Below are positions 25,453-35,130 of a stretch of 64,000 nt of DNA, one piece after another. A program made the translations under genes and the position numbers. Position 1 is the stretch's first letter; each line of letters begins with the position of its first letter. Below the pieces are notes generated by a model. That model searched no databases. It was not told where the DNA came from and saw only the letters and a list, made by a program, of their open reading frames with translations. Source of the stretch: JASGKO01 sp049840595 (GTDB lineage Bacteria; Verrucomicrobiota; Verrucomicrobiia; Chthoniobacterales; Chthoniobacteraceae); NCBI GenBank assembly GCA_049840595.1, contig JASGKO010000042.1, positions 186,001-250,000 of the forward strand, given 5' to 3'.

Positions 25453-26775
25453 CTAGAAGCCTGCACCGGGAATCCAATTGGTCCCCGCCAGCGGCACTTT
25501 GGCCATCGCAGCCGCTTCGATGGTGAGCGCAGCGAGGTCTTCCGGTTCCAAATTGTGCACGTGCGATTTGCCGCAGGCGCGGGCAATGGTCTGGGCTTCC
25601 AGGGTGAGGACGCGCAGGTAGTTGGCAAGGCGGCGACCGCCTTCGACCGGGTTCAGGCGGGCGGCGAGCTTTTCGTCCTGCGTGGAGATGCCCGCCGGAT
25701 CGAGACCGTCCTGATAATCGTCGAAGAAACCGGCCGCCGAACCGAGCTTGGCGTATTCCTTCTCAAATTTCGGGCTGTTGTCGCCGAGCGCGATCAGCGC
25801 GGCGGTGCCAATGGAGACCGCGTCCGCCCCCATCGCGAGGGCCTTCGCCACATCCGCGCCGCTGCGGATGCCACCGGAGACAATGAGCTGCACCTTGCGG
25901 TGCATGCCCAGCTCCTGCAAGGCCTCCACCGCCTGGCGCACAGCAGGCAGTGTGGGGATGCCGACGTGCTCGATAAAGACATCCTGGGTCGCACCGGTGC
26001 CGCCCTGCATCCCATCGACGACGATCACATCCGCGCCGGATTTCACCGCGAGCGCGGTGTCGTAGTAGGTGCGCGAGGCGCCGACCTTGATGTAGATCGG
26101 TTTCTCCCAGTCGGTGATCTCGCGCAGTTCCTCGATCTTGATCGCGAGATCGTCCGGGCCGGTCCAGTCGGGATGACGGCAGGCGCTGCGCTGGTCGATT
26201 CCCTTCGGCAGGTTGCGCATCGCCGCCACGCGGTCGCTGATCTTGCGACCGAGCAGCATGCCGCCGCCACCGGGCTTCGCGCCCTGGCCGAGCACGATCT
26301 CGATGGCATCCGCCTTGCGCAAATCGTCGGGATTCATCCCGTAACGCGAGGGCAGGTATTGATAGACGAGCGTCTTGGAACTGATGCGTTCCTCGGGGGT
26401 CATCCCGCCATCACCGGTAGTGGTGGAGGTGCCCATCTCGCTCGCACCGCGGCCGAGCGCCTCCTTGGCATTCGCGGAGAGCGCGCCGAAGCTCATGCCT
26501 GCGATGGTGACCGGAATTTTCAGATGAATCGGCTTCTTCGCAAAGCGGGTGCCGAGCACGACATCGGTGCTGCACTTTTCGCGATACCCCTCCAGCGGAT
26601 AGCGCGACATGCTCGCGCCGAGGAACACGAGGTCGTCGAAATGCGGCAGCCGGCGCTTGGTCCCGAAGCCACGGATATCGTAGATGCCGGTCTCGGCGGC
26701 GCGCTGGATTTCGTGGATGACGTTGCGATCAAAAGTCGCGGATTCGCGCAGGCCTGGTTTCAATGAATCGCTCAT
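25453..26775 (-). CDS. FMN-binding glutamate-synthase-domain protein (GlxD/MgsC-like)
   Basis: The product has 440 residues, covering the FMN/Fe-S synthase domain of GltB without its amidotransferase or GXGXG parts. Family features include MSFGALSANAKEALGRGASE, TGDGGMTPEER, the LGQGAKPGGGGMLLGRKISD loop, KVGASRTYYDTALAVKSGAD and GGIRSGADVAKALAMGADAV, which bind FMN. It is the third gene of a minus-strand operon with GXGXG and amidotransferase subunits, so the three probably form one glutamate-synthase-like or N-methylglutamate-synthase complex. The single cofactor-binding unit would receive ammonia from the GATase subunit. Confidence 0.88.
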   Translation of the reverse strand: MSDSLKPGLRESATFDRNVIHEIQRAAETGIYDIRGFGTKRRLPHFDDLVFLGASMSRYPLEGYREKCSTDVVLGTRFAKKPIHLKIPVTIAGMSFGALSANAKEALGRGASEMGTSTTTGDGGMTPEERISSKTLVYQYLPSRYGMNPDDLRKADAIEIVLGQGAKPGGGGMLLGRKISDRVAAMRNLPKGIDQRSACRHPDWTGPDDLAIKIEELREITDWEKPIYIKVGASRTYYDTALAVKSGADVIVVDGMQGGTGATQDVFIEHVGIPTLPAVRQAVEALQELGMHRKVQLIVSGGIRSGADVAKALAMGADAVSIGTAALIALGDNSPKFEKEYAKLGSAAGFFDDYQDGLDPAGISTQDEKLAARLNPVEGGRRLANYLRVLTLEAQTIARACGKSHVHNLEPEDLAALTIEAAAMAKVPLAGTNWIPGAGF

Positions 26776-26779
26776 GGTT

Positions 26780-27546
26780 TTAATAAGCTCCGGCGTGGTC
26801 GATGTGGAAGTTGTAGAGCTTCCGCGCGCTGCCGTAGCGGCGGAACTCCTCGGGACTGGCCGACACGCCGGCCTTTTTCAAGAGCGCCCCCAGCAGCTTT
26901 AAGTGCTCGGCTCGCATCGGCTTCTCCACGCAATCCGCGCCGAGGTCCGCCACCTTCCCGCGCACGAAGATCCGCGCTTCGTAAATGGAATCGCCGAGCG
27001 CCTCGCCGGCATCACCGCAGACCACAAGGTTGCCCGATTGCGCCATGAAGGCGCTGAGATGGCCGACCGAGCCCTTGACCACAATATCGACACCCTTCAT
27101 TGAAATGCCGCACCGGGCCGAGGCATCACCGTCGATCACCAGGAGGCCACCATGCGCGGTCGCTCCGGCGGACTGGCTCGCACTGCCCTGCACATGCACG
27201 AAGCCGGACATCATGTTCTCCGCCACCCCGGTGCCCGCGTTGCCTTTCACGATCACGGTCGCCACCTGGTTCATCCCTGCACAGTAGTAGCCCACCGGGC
27301 CGTCGATCTCGACCGTCACCGGCAGTTGCAGGCCGCAGGCGATCGCATGCGCGCCGCGCGGGTTTTTCACTTTCCACACAGCGGGCTCGGGTACTTCAGC
27401 TCGTGCAAAGCCGCGTTGAGTGAGCGCACGGTGCTTTTGGCGAGATCCACGACGCAGGGCTTTTCCGCAGGCTTTGCTTTCGCCGTGGGCTTGAGCCGGG
27501 GTTTGGAGCCGCGTGCTTCCATGAGGTCGTTCGTTCCGTTTTTCAT
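26780..27546 (-). CDS. GXGXG-domain glutamate-synthase subunit (GlxC/MgsB-like), one frame break
   Basis: The ATG at 27546 overlaps the amidotransferase stop by one base (TGATG). The N-terminal frame (KPCVVDLAKSTVRSLNAALH, then ELKYPSP) breaks near 27375-27385 and continues as AVWKVKNPRGAHAIACGLQL. The GXGXG beta-helix follows (GPVGYYCAGMNQVATVIVKG, GGLLVIDGDASARCGISMKG). Total about 255 residues. In glutamate synthases this domain links the GATase and FMN domains. The stop lies 4 bases before the FMN-subunit start. Confidence 0.83.
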
Positions 27547-28448
27547 CAGTTCTTGGCGTTCCAGGTGTAAATTTTAGCGGGCTCGGGTTCCCAGATTTTC
27601 GCTTTCTCAATGCCCGGAAGCGAGGCCAGTGAACGGTATTCCGAGGCCATCGCCACGTAATCCGCTGTCTCGGCCATCACCGCCGGCTTGCAGGCAATCG
27701 GATCGCGCAACACCGCAAAGCCATCGCGGGTCCCAATCGTAAAGGTGTAAAAACCGTCGAGATCCTTGAGCGCCTTTTCCAGCGCCTGCTCCAGCGTATC
27801 GCCCTCGCGCAAGCGCCAGGTGAGGTAACCGGCCGCGACCTCGGAATCGTTCTCCGTCTGGAACTCGATGCCCTCGCGGCGAAGATTTCGCCGTAACCTA
27901 TTATGATTACTCAGCGAGCCATTGTGCACCAGGCACAAGTCCTGCCCGGTGGAAAACGGATGCGAGCCCGCGGTGGTCACCGCACTCTCAGTCGCCATTC
28001 GCGTGTGGCCGATCGCATGGCTGCCGCGCATCTCGCGCACGCCAAACCGCTCCAGCACGGTGCAGGGCAGCCCGGTTTCCTTCATGATCTCGATCCGTCG
28101 CCCGACGCTCATGATATTCACCCCGGGAAACTGCGCGCGGATGAAACGCTGCAACACTGCCTCTTCGCCGCGCATGGTAAAGATGGCGTGATTCGACACG
28201 GTCTCGACCTGCGGCTTACTCTTGAATTGCTTTTGCAGCGCCGCAGAAAGTTGCTTCCAAGGAAACTCTGGACCCGGATGTTGCAGTGTCAGCTTCAGGT
28301 TTCCCGAGCGGACGGTGTTGCCATAGACGGCGAAGCCCGCACTGTCTGCGCCCCGGCTGCTCATGCAGTCGAGCATTTCACTGAAGAGCTTCCCTAGAAA
28401 CGGTTCCAGTGATTTGTTTTTGAAGAAAAGGCCTGCAATTCCACACAT
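27546..28448 (-). CDS. Class II glutamine amidotransferase (GlxB/MgsA-like)
   Basis: The product has 300 residues. After Met removal the N-terminal Cys of MCGIAGLFF is the Ntn nucleophile. Other GATase-II features are GHTRMATESAVTTAGSHPFS (Arg that binds glutamine carboxylate), LVHNGSLSNHNRLRRNL and ENDSEVAAGYL. It hydrolyses glutamine to supply ammonia to the partner synthase domain. First gene of the three-gene operon; a palindromic operator candidate lies upstream in the divergent gap to the glutamine-synthetase-like gene. Confidence 0.9.
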   Translation of the reverse strand: MCGIAGLFFKNKSLEPFLGKLFSEMLDCMSSRGADSAGFAVYGNTVRSGNLKLTLQHPGPEFPWKQLSAALQKQFKSKPQVETVSNHAIFTMRGEEAVLQRFIRAQFPGVNIMSVGRRIEIMKETGLPCTVLERFGVREMRGSHAIGHTRMATESAVTTAGSHPFSTGQDLCLVHNGSLSNHNRLRRNLRREGIEFQTENDSEVAAGYLTWRLREGDTLEQALEKALKDLDGFYTFTIGTRDGFAVLRDPIACKPAVMAETADYVAMASEYRSLASLPGIEKAKIWEPEPAKIYTWNAKN

Positions 28449-28513
28449 AAATCGTCAGTATCTATAACAGGCGCACGGGAGCGCCCGGAATTTTCAAAAC
28501 TTGAAAATGACAA

Positions 28514-28544
28514 TTGACTGAAGTTGCATTTAATGCAACATAAA
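28514..28544. promoter_or_regulatory. Palindrome in the divergent promoter of the nitrogen module
   Basis: GTTGCAT-TTA-ATGCAAC (28523-28539) is a perfect inverted repeat. A TTGACT (28514-28519) and a CATAAA (28539-28544) bracket it with 19-base spacing, so a repressor bound here could block a promoter toward the plus-strand gene. It may also act on the minus-strand operon. Confidence 0.55.
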
Positions 28545-28598
28545 TTGCGCAGGGAATCAAAAAAACTCAGCCACCGGCCTACTATCCATTCTCATCCT

Positions 28599-29958
28599 AT
28601 GCCCACGCGCGAACAAATCAAAGACACGCTCAGCAGTGACAAAATCCAGTTCCTCCTCGCCCAGTTCGTGGACATCCACGGCGCGGCCAAGGTCAAGATG
28701 TCGCCGGTCGAGTGCCTCGACCTGTTGATCGACGATGGGGCGGGCTTTGCCGGCGGTGCGGTGTGGGGCATGGGGCAGGCGGCGCATTCGCACGACATGA
28801 TGGGGCGGATCGACCTCGGTTCCTACACCCCGCTCCCCTGGCTGGCGAATACGGCGCGCTTTGCGAGCGACCTCTATGTCGATGGCAAGCCGCACCCCTA
28901 TTGCCCGCGCGTGAACCTGAAGCGCGTGCTGAAGCTCGCGCACGACAAGGGCTACCTCTTCAATCTCGGCATCGAGCCCGAGCATTTCCTGGTCGTGAAA
29001 AATCCCGACGGCACCATCTCGCCCTGGGACCCGGCGGGCGTCGATAATCTCTCCAAGCCCTGCTACGACTACAAAGGCATCTCGCCCGCGCTCGGCTATT
29101 TGCAGGATCTCATCACCTATTGCAACCAGCTCGGCTGGGGCGTTTACCAGACCGATCACGAGGACGGCAACGGGCAGTATGAAGTGAACTTCATGTACAG
29201 CGACGCGCTCACCACCGCCGACCGCTACACCTTCTTCAAGATGATGACGAGTCAGGTCGCCCCGAAATACGGTGCAACCGCGACCCACATGGCGAAGCCG
29301 TTCAGCAACCGCACCGGCAGCGGCGCGCACATTCACTATCACCTCGCGAGCACGACGGACGGCGAAAACCTGTTCACCGACCTGGAGGACAAGCGCGGCT
29401 TCGGGCTCTCCAAGATCGCCTACCACTTCCTCGGCGGCATTTTGAAACACGCGGCCGGCCCTCTGCGCGATTAGCTCACCGACCGCGAATTGCTACAAAC
29501 GCCTGCTCGTCGGCCCCGGGCTCTACAGCTCGCAATCCGGCTTCACCTGGACGCCCGCCTTCATCAGCTACGGCGACAACAACCGCACGCAGATGTTACG
29601 CATCTGCGGCCCCGGTCACATCGAGGACCGCACCGTCTCCGCGGGCTGCAATCCCTACCTCGTCTTCGCGGCCTACCTCGCGGCAGGGCTCGACGGCATC
29701 GAGACGGAGGCGAGCCCGGGCGAGCCGAATCTCGGCAACCTCTACGCACTCAGCCGCGAGGAGATTTATAAGCGCGGGCTGGTCACGCTGCCGCAGTCGC
29801 TCAAGGAAGCGCTCACCGCGCTGGAAAACGACAGCGTGGTCCTCAATGCGCTCGGGCCGATCCAGGGCGAGTTCCTCAAGCTCAAGTGGCAGGAATGGAA
29901 CGAATACCACCGGCAGATTTCACGCTGGGAAGTAGGCCACTACCTCACGCTGTTTTAA
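28599..29958 (+). CDS. glnT: Type III glutamine-synthetase-like ligase (GlnT family), one frame break
   Basis: The protein is about 453 residues. N-terminal features are IQFLLAQFVDIHGAAKVKMS and YCPRVNLKRVLKLAHDKGYL; catalytic-domain motifs are NLGIEPEHFLVVKNPDG, QTDHEDGNGQYEVNFMYSDA, HMAKPFSNRTGSGAHIHYHL, GGILKHAA and, after a break at about 29455-29460, ALCAISSPTANCYKRLLVGP. Removing one base in the GGCCGGCC run restores KHAAALCAISSP. Members make glutamine or gamma-glutamylmethylamide from glutamate; the neighbours (GlxBCD-like genes and a sarcosine-oxidase-like gene) make the methylamine/N-methylglutamate variant worth testing. Substrate cannot be fixed from sequence. Confidence 0.85.
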
Positions 29959-29961
29959 CCC

Positions 29962-31100
29962 ATGCAATTCTACGATCTCGCCGTCATTGGCGTGGGAGGG
30001 ATGGGAAGCGCGATTGCCATGCACGCCGCCACGCGCGGCCTGAAGGTATTGGGGATCGAACAGCATTCCATACCCAATACGCGGGGCAGCTCCCACGGCG
30101 CCACCCGCATCCTGCGCCTCGGCCTGCACGAGGGGCCGACCTACGTGCCGCTCGTCCTGCGTGCGGTCGAGCTCTGGCAGGAGCTCGGGGAAAAGTCGGC
30201 ACCCCCATCTTTCATCGCATCGGCAGCCTCGATGTTTCGTTGCCCGGTTCGCACATCTTCCAGGGCTCGAAACGGGCCTGCGCCAAGTTCGACCTCCCTC
30301 ACGAGGTGCTCGATGCCGCGGAGACGACGCGCCGCTTCCCCGCGCTCACGCCCACGCCGGAGATGATGAGCGTTTACCAGCCCGGCTCGGGCTTCGTGCT
30401 GCCGGAGCTGGCGGTGAGCTCGCACGTGAATCTCGCCCTCGCGCACGGCGCGGAAATCCACGGCCACGAGCGGCTGCTCTACTGGGAGCCGCGCGGGAGC
30501 AGCTATATTGTCCGCACCAATCGCAATACCTACGAGGCGAAGCAGATCGTCTTCTCCGCCGGAGCGTGGATCGGCAAACTGCTCGCGCAATTCGGCGTGC
30601 CCGTCGTCCCCGAGCGCACCGTCCTCGGCTGGTTTGCACCGAAGGCGCAGCTCGCGAATTTCCAGCCCGCGAAGCTGCCAGTGTGGATCGTCGATCTACC
30701 GGAAACCGGCCATTTCTACGGCTTCCCGGTCCACGGCATCCCCGGCTTCAAGCTCGGTCGCTTGCGTGAAATTCCCTCACCCGCGATTGATCCCGATCTC
30801 CCACGCCACGAGGCCAACGAGGAGGACGAAGCTGATATGCGCAGCTTCATCAGCCGCGCGTTTCCCGATGCCAATGGACCGGTGCTTTCCATGGAGACGT
30901 GCTTCTTCGAGAACACCCCGGATCGCGCGCCGATCATGGACCGGCTGCCCGGTGAGCAGGGCGCGTGGGTCGCCGGGGGCTTTAGTGGGCACGGGTTCAA
31001 ATTTTGCAGCGCGGTCGGCGAGGCGATGACGGATCTTGTCACGAAAGGCAGTTCCGCCTTTGATTTGCGTCCATTCGCCCTCTCCCGCTTTAATCCATGA
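29962..31100 (+). CDS. Monomeric sarcosine oxidase / N-methyl amino acid oxidase-like FAD protein, one frame break
   Basis: The protein is about 380 residues. The N-terminal FAD-binding motif is FYDLAVIGVGGMGSAIAMHA followed by RGSSHGATRILRLG, the MSOX/SolA active-site segment. After a break near 30190-30200 the frame continues as KVGTPIFHRIGSLDVSLPGS. C-terminal features are ETCFFENTPDRAPIMDRLPG (a Cys that can carry covalent FAD) and GFSGHGFKFCSAVGEAMTDL. The enzyme oxidatively demethylates an N-methyl amino acid to release formaldehyde and hydrogen peroxide. It lies 3 bases after the GlnT-like gene, so the two probably share an operon and metabolite. Confidence 0.85.
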
Positions 31101-31516
31101 TTGCCCTCGCCTCCAGCAACGAAGAAATCGCCGCTTGCTTCCCCGTCATGCACGAACTCCGGCCTCACTTGAAAGCCGAGGAGTTTGTAAAAACCGTCCA
31201 CGCGCTCCAGTTCGACGGCTACGCGCTCGCCTACGTCGCCACCCCGCAGCAGGTGGTGGCGGTGGCCGGCTACCGCATCAAGCACAACCTCATGCGCGGC
31301 ACCTTCCTATACGTGGATGACCTGGTCACGCTCTCGACCGAACGCCAGAAGGGCCACGCGGCCGAACTCTTCGCCTGGCTGGTCGCGAAGGCGCAGGAAT
31401 TGCGCGCCAGCGAACTGGTACTCGACTCCGGCCACCAGCGCACCGCGGCGCACGCCTTCTACGAAAAGCACGGGATGAAATTCAGCGCCCGGCACTATAC
31501 GATGCCATTGAAATAG
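31097..31516 (+). CDS. GNAT-family N-acetyltransferase
   Basis: The product has 139 residues. It begins inside the stop of the oxidase gene (ATGA). GNAT features are VVAVAGYRIKHNLMRGTFLY, VDDLVTLSTERQKGHAAELF (strand beta4 and pyrophosphate-binding R/Q-x-x-G-x-A) and RTAAHAFYEKHGMKFSARHY. It acetylates an unknown small molecule or protein with acetyl-CoA. Operonic placement suggests a link to amine metabolism. Confidence 0.88.
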   Translation: MIALASSNEEIAACFPVMHELRPHLKAEEFVKTVHALQFDGYALAYVATPQQVVAVAGYRIKHNLMRGTFLYVDDLVTLSTERQKGHAAELFAWLVAKAQELRASELVLDSGHQRTAAHAFYEKHGMKFSARHYTMPLK

Positions 31517-31530
31517 CGACACGCGATATG

Positions 31531-31624
31531 AACCACCAAGACACCAAGACACCCAGGGGCGCAGGAAGACGGCAAAATCTGGCTCCTTGCTTTTCCTTGG
31601 TGTCTTGGTGCCTTGGTGGTTTTC
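31531..31624. repeat. Inverted pair of 'CCACCAAGACACCAAGACACC' repeats
   Basis: AACCACCAAGACACCAAGAC at the left faces CTTGGTGTCTTGGTGCCTTG and GTGGTT at the right across about 45 bases. The whole unit is a large hairpin between the GNAT and M20 genes and belongs to the dispersed C/T-rich repeat family. Confidence 0.65.
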
Positions 31625-31632
31625 CCTAAGCC

Positions 31633-32970
31633 ATGCCCACGCCAACCCAGCTCGAAGATTTCTTCGCCTATTTGCGGATTCCCAGCATCTCCGCCGATCC
31701 CGGCTGCGTGGCCGCGATGCGGGAGTGCGCCGATTTTCTGGCGACGAAATTCACCGCGCTCGGCTTCGAAGCCCAAGTCCACGCCACCGCTGGCCCGCCC
31801 GTCGTCATTGCGCGTTCACCCGCTTCGCCGCAGAAGCGCACGGTGCTCATCTACGGCCACTACGACGTGCAACCCGTGGACCCCTTGGCGCTCTGGCGCC
31901 ACCCGCCCTTCGCGCCGGTGGTGGAAGACGGCTTCGTCGTCGCCCGCGGTGCGACCGACAACAAAGGGCAGACCTTCACCCACCTCCTCGGCACCGAGGC
32001 CCTGCTCGCTGCGGGCGAGGAACTACCCGTCAACCTCATCTATCTGCTCGAAGGCGAGGAAGAAATCGGCAGCCCGCATCTCGGCGCGTTTCTCGAAGCC
32101 CATCGCGCGGAACTCGCCTGCGACATCATCGTCGTCTCCGATACCAGCATGGTCCGCCCGGGCTATCCCGCGATCACCACCGGGCTGCGCGGGATCAGTT
32201 GCCTCGAGGTAAAGGTCACCGGACCGAAGGCCGATCTGCATTCCGGCATGTTTGGCGGTACGGTGGCGAATCCGGCGCTGGAACTGAGCCGGATGCTCGC
32301 AAAACTACATCGCGAGGATGGCTCCATCGCCATCCCCGGTTTTTACGACGACGTGCTCCCGCTCTCCGAGGCCGAGCGCACCGTCTGGCATGAACTGCCC
32401 TACGGCGACGCCGAACTGCTTGAAGCCACCGGCAGCCCCAAAATCTGCGGCGAGCAGGGCTACTCCGCGCTCGAGCGAATCTGGGCCCGCCCCACTGCGG
32501 AAATCAACGGCCTCACCTCCGGTTACCAAGGGCATGGCAGCAAGACGATCGTGCCCGCGAGCGCGACAGCCAAGCTCAGCTTCCGTCTCGTCCCCTGGCA
32601 GGAGCCGGAAAAAATCGCCGCCCAGGTGTGCGCTTTTTTCGAGAGCATCTGCCCCGACACCGTACGAGTGGAGGTCAACTACGACCATGGCGGCGAGCCC
32701 TACTATCTCGCCCCAGATCTCCCCGATGCCATCGCGGCCAGTGCCGCGCTCACCGAAGTCTTCGGCCAGGCGCCCGCCCCCATTCGCGAGGGTTTGAGCA
32801 TCCCGATCGTCATGCTCTTCCGCAAAATCCTCGAGCGCGAAACGCTGCTGATCGGCCTGGGGCTACCCGATTGCAATGCCCATTCGCCGAACGAAACCTT
32901 CCCGGTGGCGCATATCGATCTCGGCATCCAGTTCCACGCCGCCCTGCTGAAGCAGCTGGCAAAAGTTTAA
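31633..32970 (+). CDS. M20-family dipeptidase
   Basis: The product has 445 residues, typical of M20 dipeptidases (carnosinase/PepV-type). Metal and catalytic motifs are YGHYDVQPVDPLALWRHPPF (zinc His and Asp-x-Gln-Pro), ARGATDNKGQTFTHLLG (bridging Asp), LLEGEEEIGSPHL (catalytic and metal-binding Glu pair), SDTSM and the late His in NCNAHSPNETFP. It hydrolyses dipeptides using two Zn ions. No signal peptide, so probably cytosolic. It follows a hairpin repeat and may be transcribed separately. Confidence 0.92.
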   Translation: MPTPTQLEDFFAYLRIPSISADPGCVAAMRECADFLATKFTALGFEAQVHATAGPPVVIARSPASPQKRTVLIYGHYDVQPVDPLALWRHPPFAPVVEDGFVVARGATDNKGQTFTHLLGTEALLAAGEELPVNLIYLLEGEEEIGSPHLGAFLEAHRAELACDIIVVSDTSMVRPGYPAITTGLRGISCLEVKVTGPKADLHSGMFGGTVANPALELSRMLAKLHREDGSIAIPGFYDDVLPLSEAERTVWHELPYGDAELLEATGSPKICGEQGYSALERIWARPTAEINGLTSGYQGHGSKTIVPASATAKLSFRLVPWQEPEKIAAQVCAFFESICPDTVRVEVNYDHGGEPYYLAPDLPDAIAASAALTEVFGQAPAPIREGLSIPIVMLFRKILERETLLIGLGLPDCNAHSPNETFPVAHIDLGIQFHAALLKQLAKV

Positions 32971-33004
32971 CCCGCGCGCTGGAAGAATTTTCGCAACCCC
33001 TTCA

Positions 33005-33300
33005 ACACGGCGTCATCCCAAGCGAAATGGAGTCGAGAACCGAAGCGAAGCGGAGATAATCGCTCACTATTCATTTCAAATTAATAGCGATAAATCCCGT
33101 CCTAGTAGCGTGGAGCCACCGTCTGCAATCCACGCTCTCTTCTCCAAAAATGTCACCCCGAGCGAAGCCGAGGGGCCTCAAATTGTTCTGCGCTGGGGAA
33201 GCGACATGGCTTCTAAATGTACCATAGCACTCCTGGCCCCAGGTAAAGTAAGGGCTCCCTCGACTTCGCTGCGCTCCGCTCGGGATGACGCCGTGGTTAT
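33005..33300. repeat. Cluster of 'CGAGCGAAGCCGAGGGG' repeats, no gene
   Basis: The gap between the M20 and GH39 genes holds three related units: 33010-33056 (CATCCCAAGCGAAATGGAGT...), 33142-33193 (CCAAAAATGTCACCCCGAGC...), and an inverted 33255-33290 (CCCTCGACTTCGCTGCGCTC...GGGATGAC). The 33142 unit is nearly identical to 40731-40783. I see no reading frame of note. Confidence 0.65.
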
Positions 33301-33315
33301 GTCTCTGCGTGAGCC

Positions 33316-35049
33316 TTATTTTTCCGGCTCGATCACGAGCAGCTCCACCCCTTGCCGCTCCAGATCCAGCTTCAGCGAGCCCGCTCCATCTTTGATCTGC
33401 ATTTCTCCCGTCAAGCCGGCCAGGTAGCTGGGTTCGTTGGGTTTCATCCCTCCGCGCAAACCATACATGGCACCCGCCTTTTCCAAATATCCATACTCCA
33501 TCGACGAAAGTGATTGCGGCGATCCCATCTTTTTCCACGCGGCATAGGAATTACTGTGCTCCGAATCGATAAGATAATGGGTCACCGAGGCCTTCCCACT
33601 GAAAGGCAGATGCTGCAACGCCAGCTCCACCGCCGCTTTCGGCCCGGCCACGTCATCATCGTGGTAGTGCCACACCAGCACCGCAAGCTTGCTTCCATCA
33701 AGGCTGGCCAGCGCCGAGACATCGGGATTTCCACGCACATTCGAGGTGAGAATCGTCTGCGCATTCTGCGCGGCGCTGCTCCCAGTCGCCACCTGCTGAC
33801 CGGTCATCTTGGCGAACATGCGGAAGACATTCAGCACCGGCAGGTCGATCCCATTCGTCGCCAGCGCGCGGAAGCCGGCAAAATACGGCTGATCCTCGAA
33901 CTCGAAGGCCCACGTGAGCGCGCCCTCCAGATTCACGCCGTGCTTTTGTGCCAGCTCAAGGGCACGCGGGAAGCTCGCCGCGGTGTAGCTCGAATACATC
34001 GTGCCGTTGCGATAGCCATTCTGCGGGGCCTGGCAGGCGGCACAGCCCTCGGGATCGCTCTCACCGATCACGATTGGGGTACTTTTATATTCGGGGAACG
34101 AGGCGATCACACCGAAGGCGTCGTCCATGTTCTTGAGCTGGTTCGACATCGCCATCCGCACATGGCCGTCCACGAATTTCGGCGAGCCCTTGGCGTGGAA
34201 GGAAATGAAGTCGAGCGGCGAACCGGTCTGGCCGGTCACGTAATTTTTCCCGTGCGCGCAGTGGTTGAGAAATTCGCCGAGGAATTTCCCGCCGGCACCG
34301 CCCGCGACTTCCGGGCCGCCGACGCGGGCCTTGGGCAGCGCCCGGCGCACCCCGGCCACCGCGTAGTCGTAGAGCTTGAAGTAATCCTCGTGCGTGCCTT
34401 TCCAGTAGCCGATGTTGGGCTCGTTCCAGACCTCCCAGTCCCAGCTCTCGGCCTTGTCCTTGCCATACTTCTCCGCGCAATGCTTCGCCCACTGGTAGGC
34501 GAGCTCGCCCCATTTCGCGTAGTCCTTCGGCGGATAAGCCTGGCCGGCCTCGACGGGCGCTTTTTCATTCACCGGCGGGTTATGCGGGTAATCCTGCGGA
34601 TGAGTGGAAAGCGCCTCGGGCATGAACCCAAGCTGCACATACGGCTTCAACCCGCGCTGGAGATAAGTGTCGAAGATGCGGTCGTTGATCGTCCAGTCAT
34701 AGACGGGCTGGCCGTTCGCATCCTCCTTGTAGGCGCTCGTCGAGCTCCACTTGAGCGCATACGAGCCGTCGCCGCTGGTGAGCAGGTGATGGCAGCGGAT
34801 GAAAACCTGCGGGCCGCCGAGCTGGCCGAGTTCCGCGAGCAGTTTCTTCCCATCCTTCATGTAGGTGTAGTCGCCCTCGTCGTAGCCGAAGAAGCGCCAG
34901 ATCGGCTTGAGCGGGCCGTCGGTCTTCGCGGCATCCACCGTGATCTGAACGGGGAAAGGCTGGCTGTCATCCGCCGTCGCCGATGCTACCAAAGTGGTGA
35001 GTGAGAACAACGCGCCAAGAAAAAGGGAGGAGCCAGTTTTTGCGTTCAT
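33316..35049 (-). CDS. Secreted GH39-like glycoside hydrolase (beta-xylosidase type)
   Basis: The product has 577 residues with a signal peptide (MNAKTGSSLFLGALFSLTTL). The barrel domain has the GH39/clan A signature ESWDWEVWNEPNIGYWKGTH, whose WNEPN Glu is the general acid/base, and IVIGESDPEGC, where the nucleophile Glu is expected. A C-terminal beta domain follows from about 480. GH39 enzymes cleave beta-xylosides or L-iduronides. It is convergent with the M20 gene and shares its strand with an aldo/keto reductase and a XylR-like regulator, supporting a plant-sugar role. Confidence 0.8.
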   Translation of the reverse strand: MNAKTGSSLFLGALFSLTTLVASATADDSQPFPVQITVDAAKTDGPLKPIWRFFGYDEGDYTYMKDGKKLLAELGQLGGPQVFIRCHHLLTSGDGSYALKWSSTSAYKEDANGQPVYDWTINDRIFDTYLQRGLKPYVQLGFMPEALSTHPQDYPHNPPVNEKAPVEAGQAYPPKDYAKWGELAYQWAKHCAEKYGKDKAESWDWEVWNEPNIGYWKGTHEDYFKLYDYAVAGVRRALPKARVGGPEVAGGAGGKFLGEFLNHCAHGKNYVTGQTGSPLDFISFHAKGSPKFVDGHVRMAMSNQLKNMDDAFGVIASFPEYKSTPIVIGESDPEGCAACQAPQNGYRNGTMYSSYTAASFPRALELAQKHGVNLEGALTWAFEFEDQPYFAGFRALATNGIDLPVLNVFRMFAKMTGQQVATGSSAAQNAQTILTSNVRGNPDVSALASLDGSKLAVLVWHYHDDDVAGPKAAVELALQHLPFSGKASVTHYLIDSEHSNSYAAWKKMGSPQSLSSMEYGYLEKAGAMYGLRGGMKPNEPSYLAGLTGEMQIKDGAGSLKLDLERQGVELLVIEPEK

Positions 35050-35130
35050 AGAATGGAGGGATGGAGATTACTCACGCCAGCACAGGCCCTCCGTCAATGG
35101 AATAAGCCCGGCGATTCAGCGCATCGGCTT

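Noticed and set aside
25120..26766. Plus-strand 548-codon frame opposite the glutamate-synthase-like gene
   Set aside because: It overlaps the well-supported minus-strand gene, and its translation is His/Arg/Asp-rich without domain structure.
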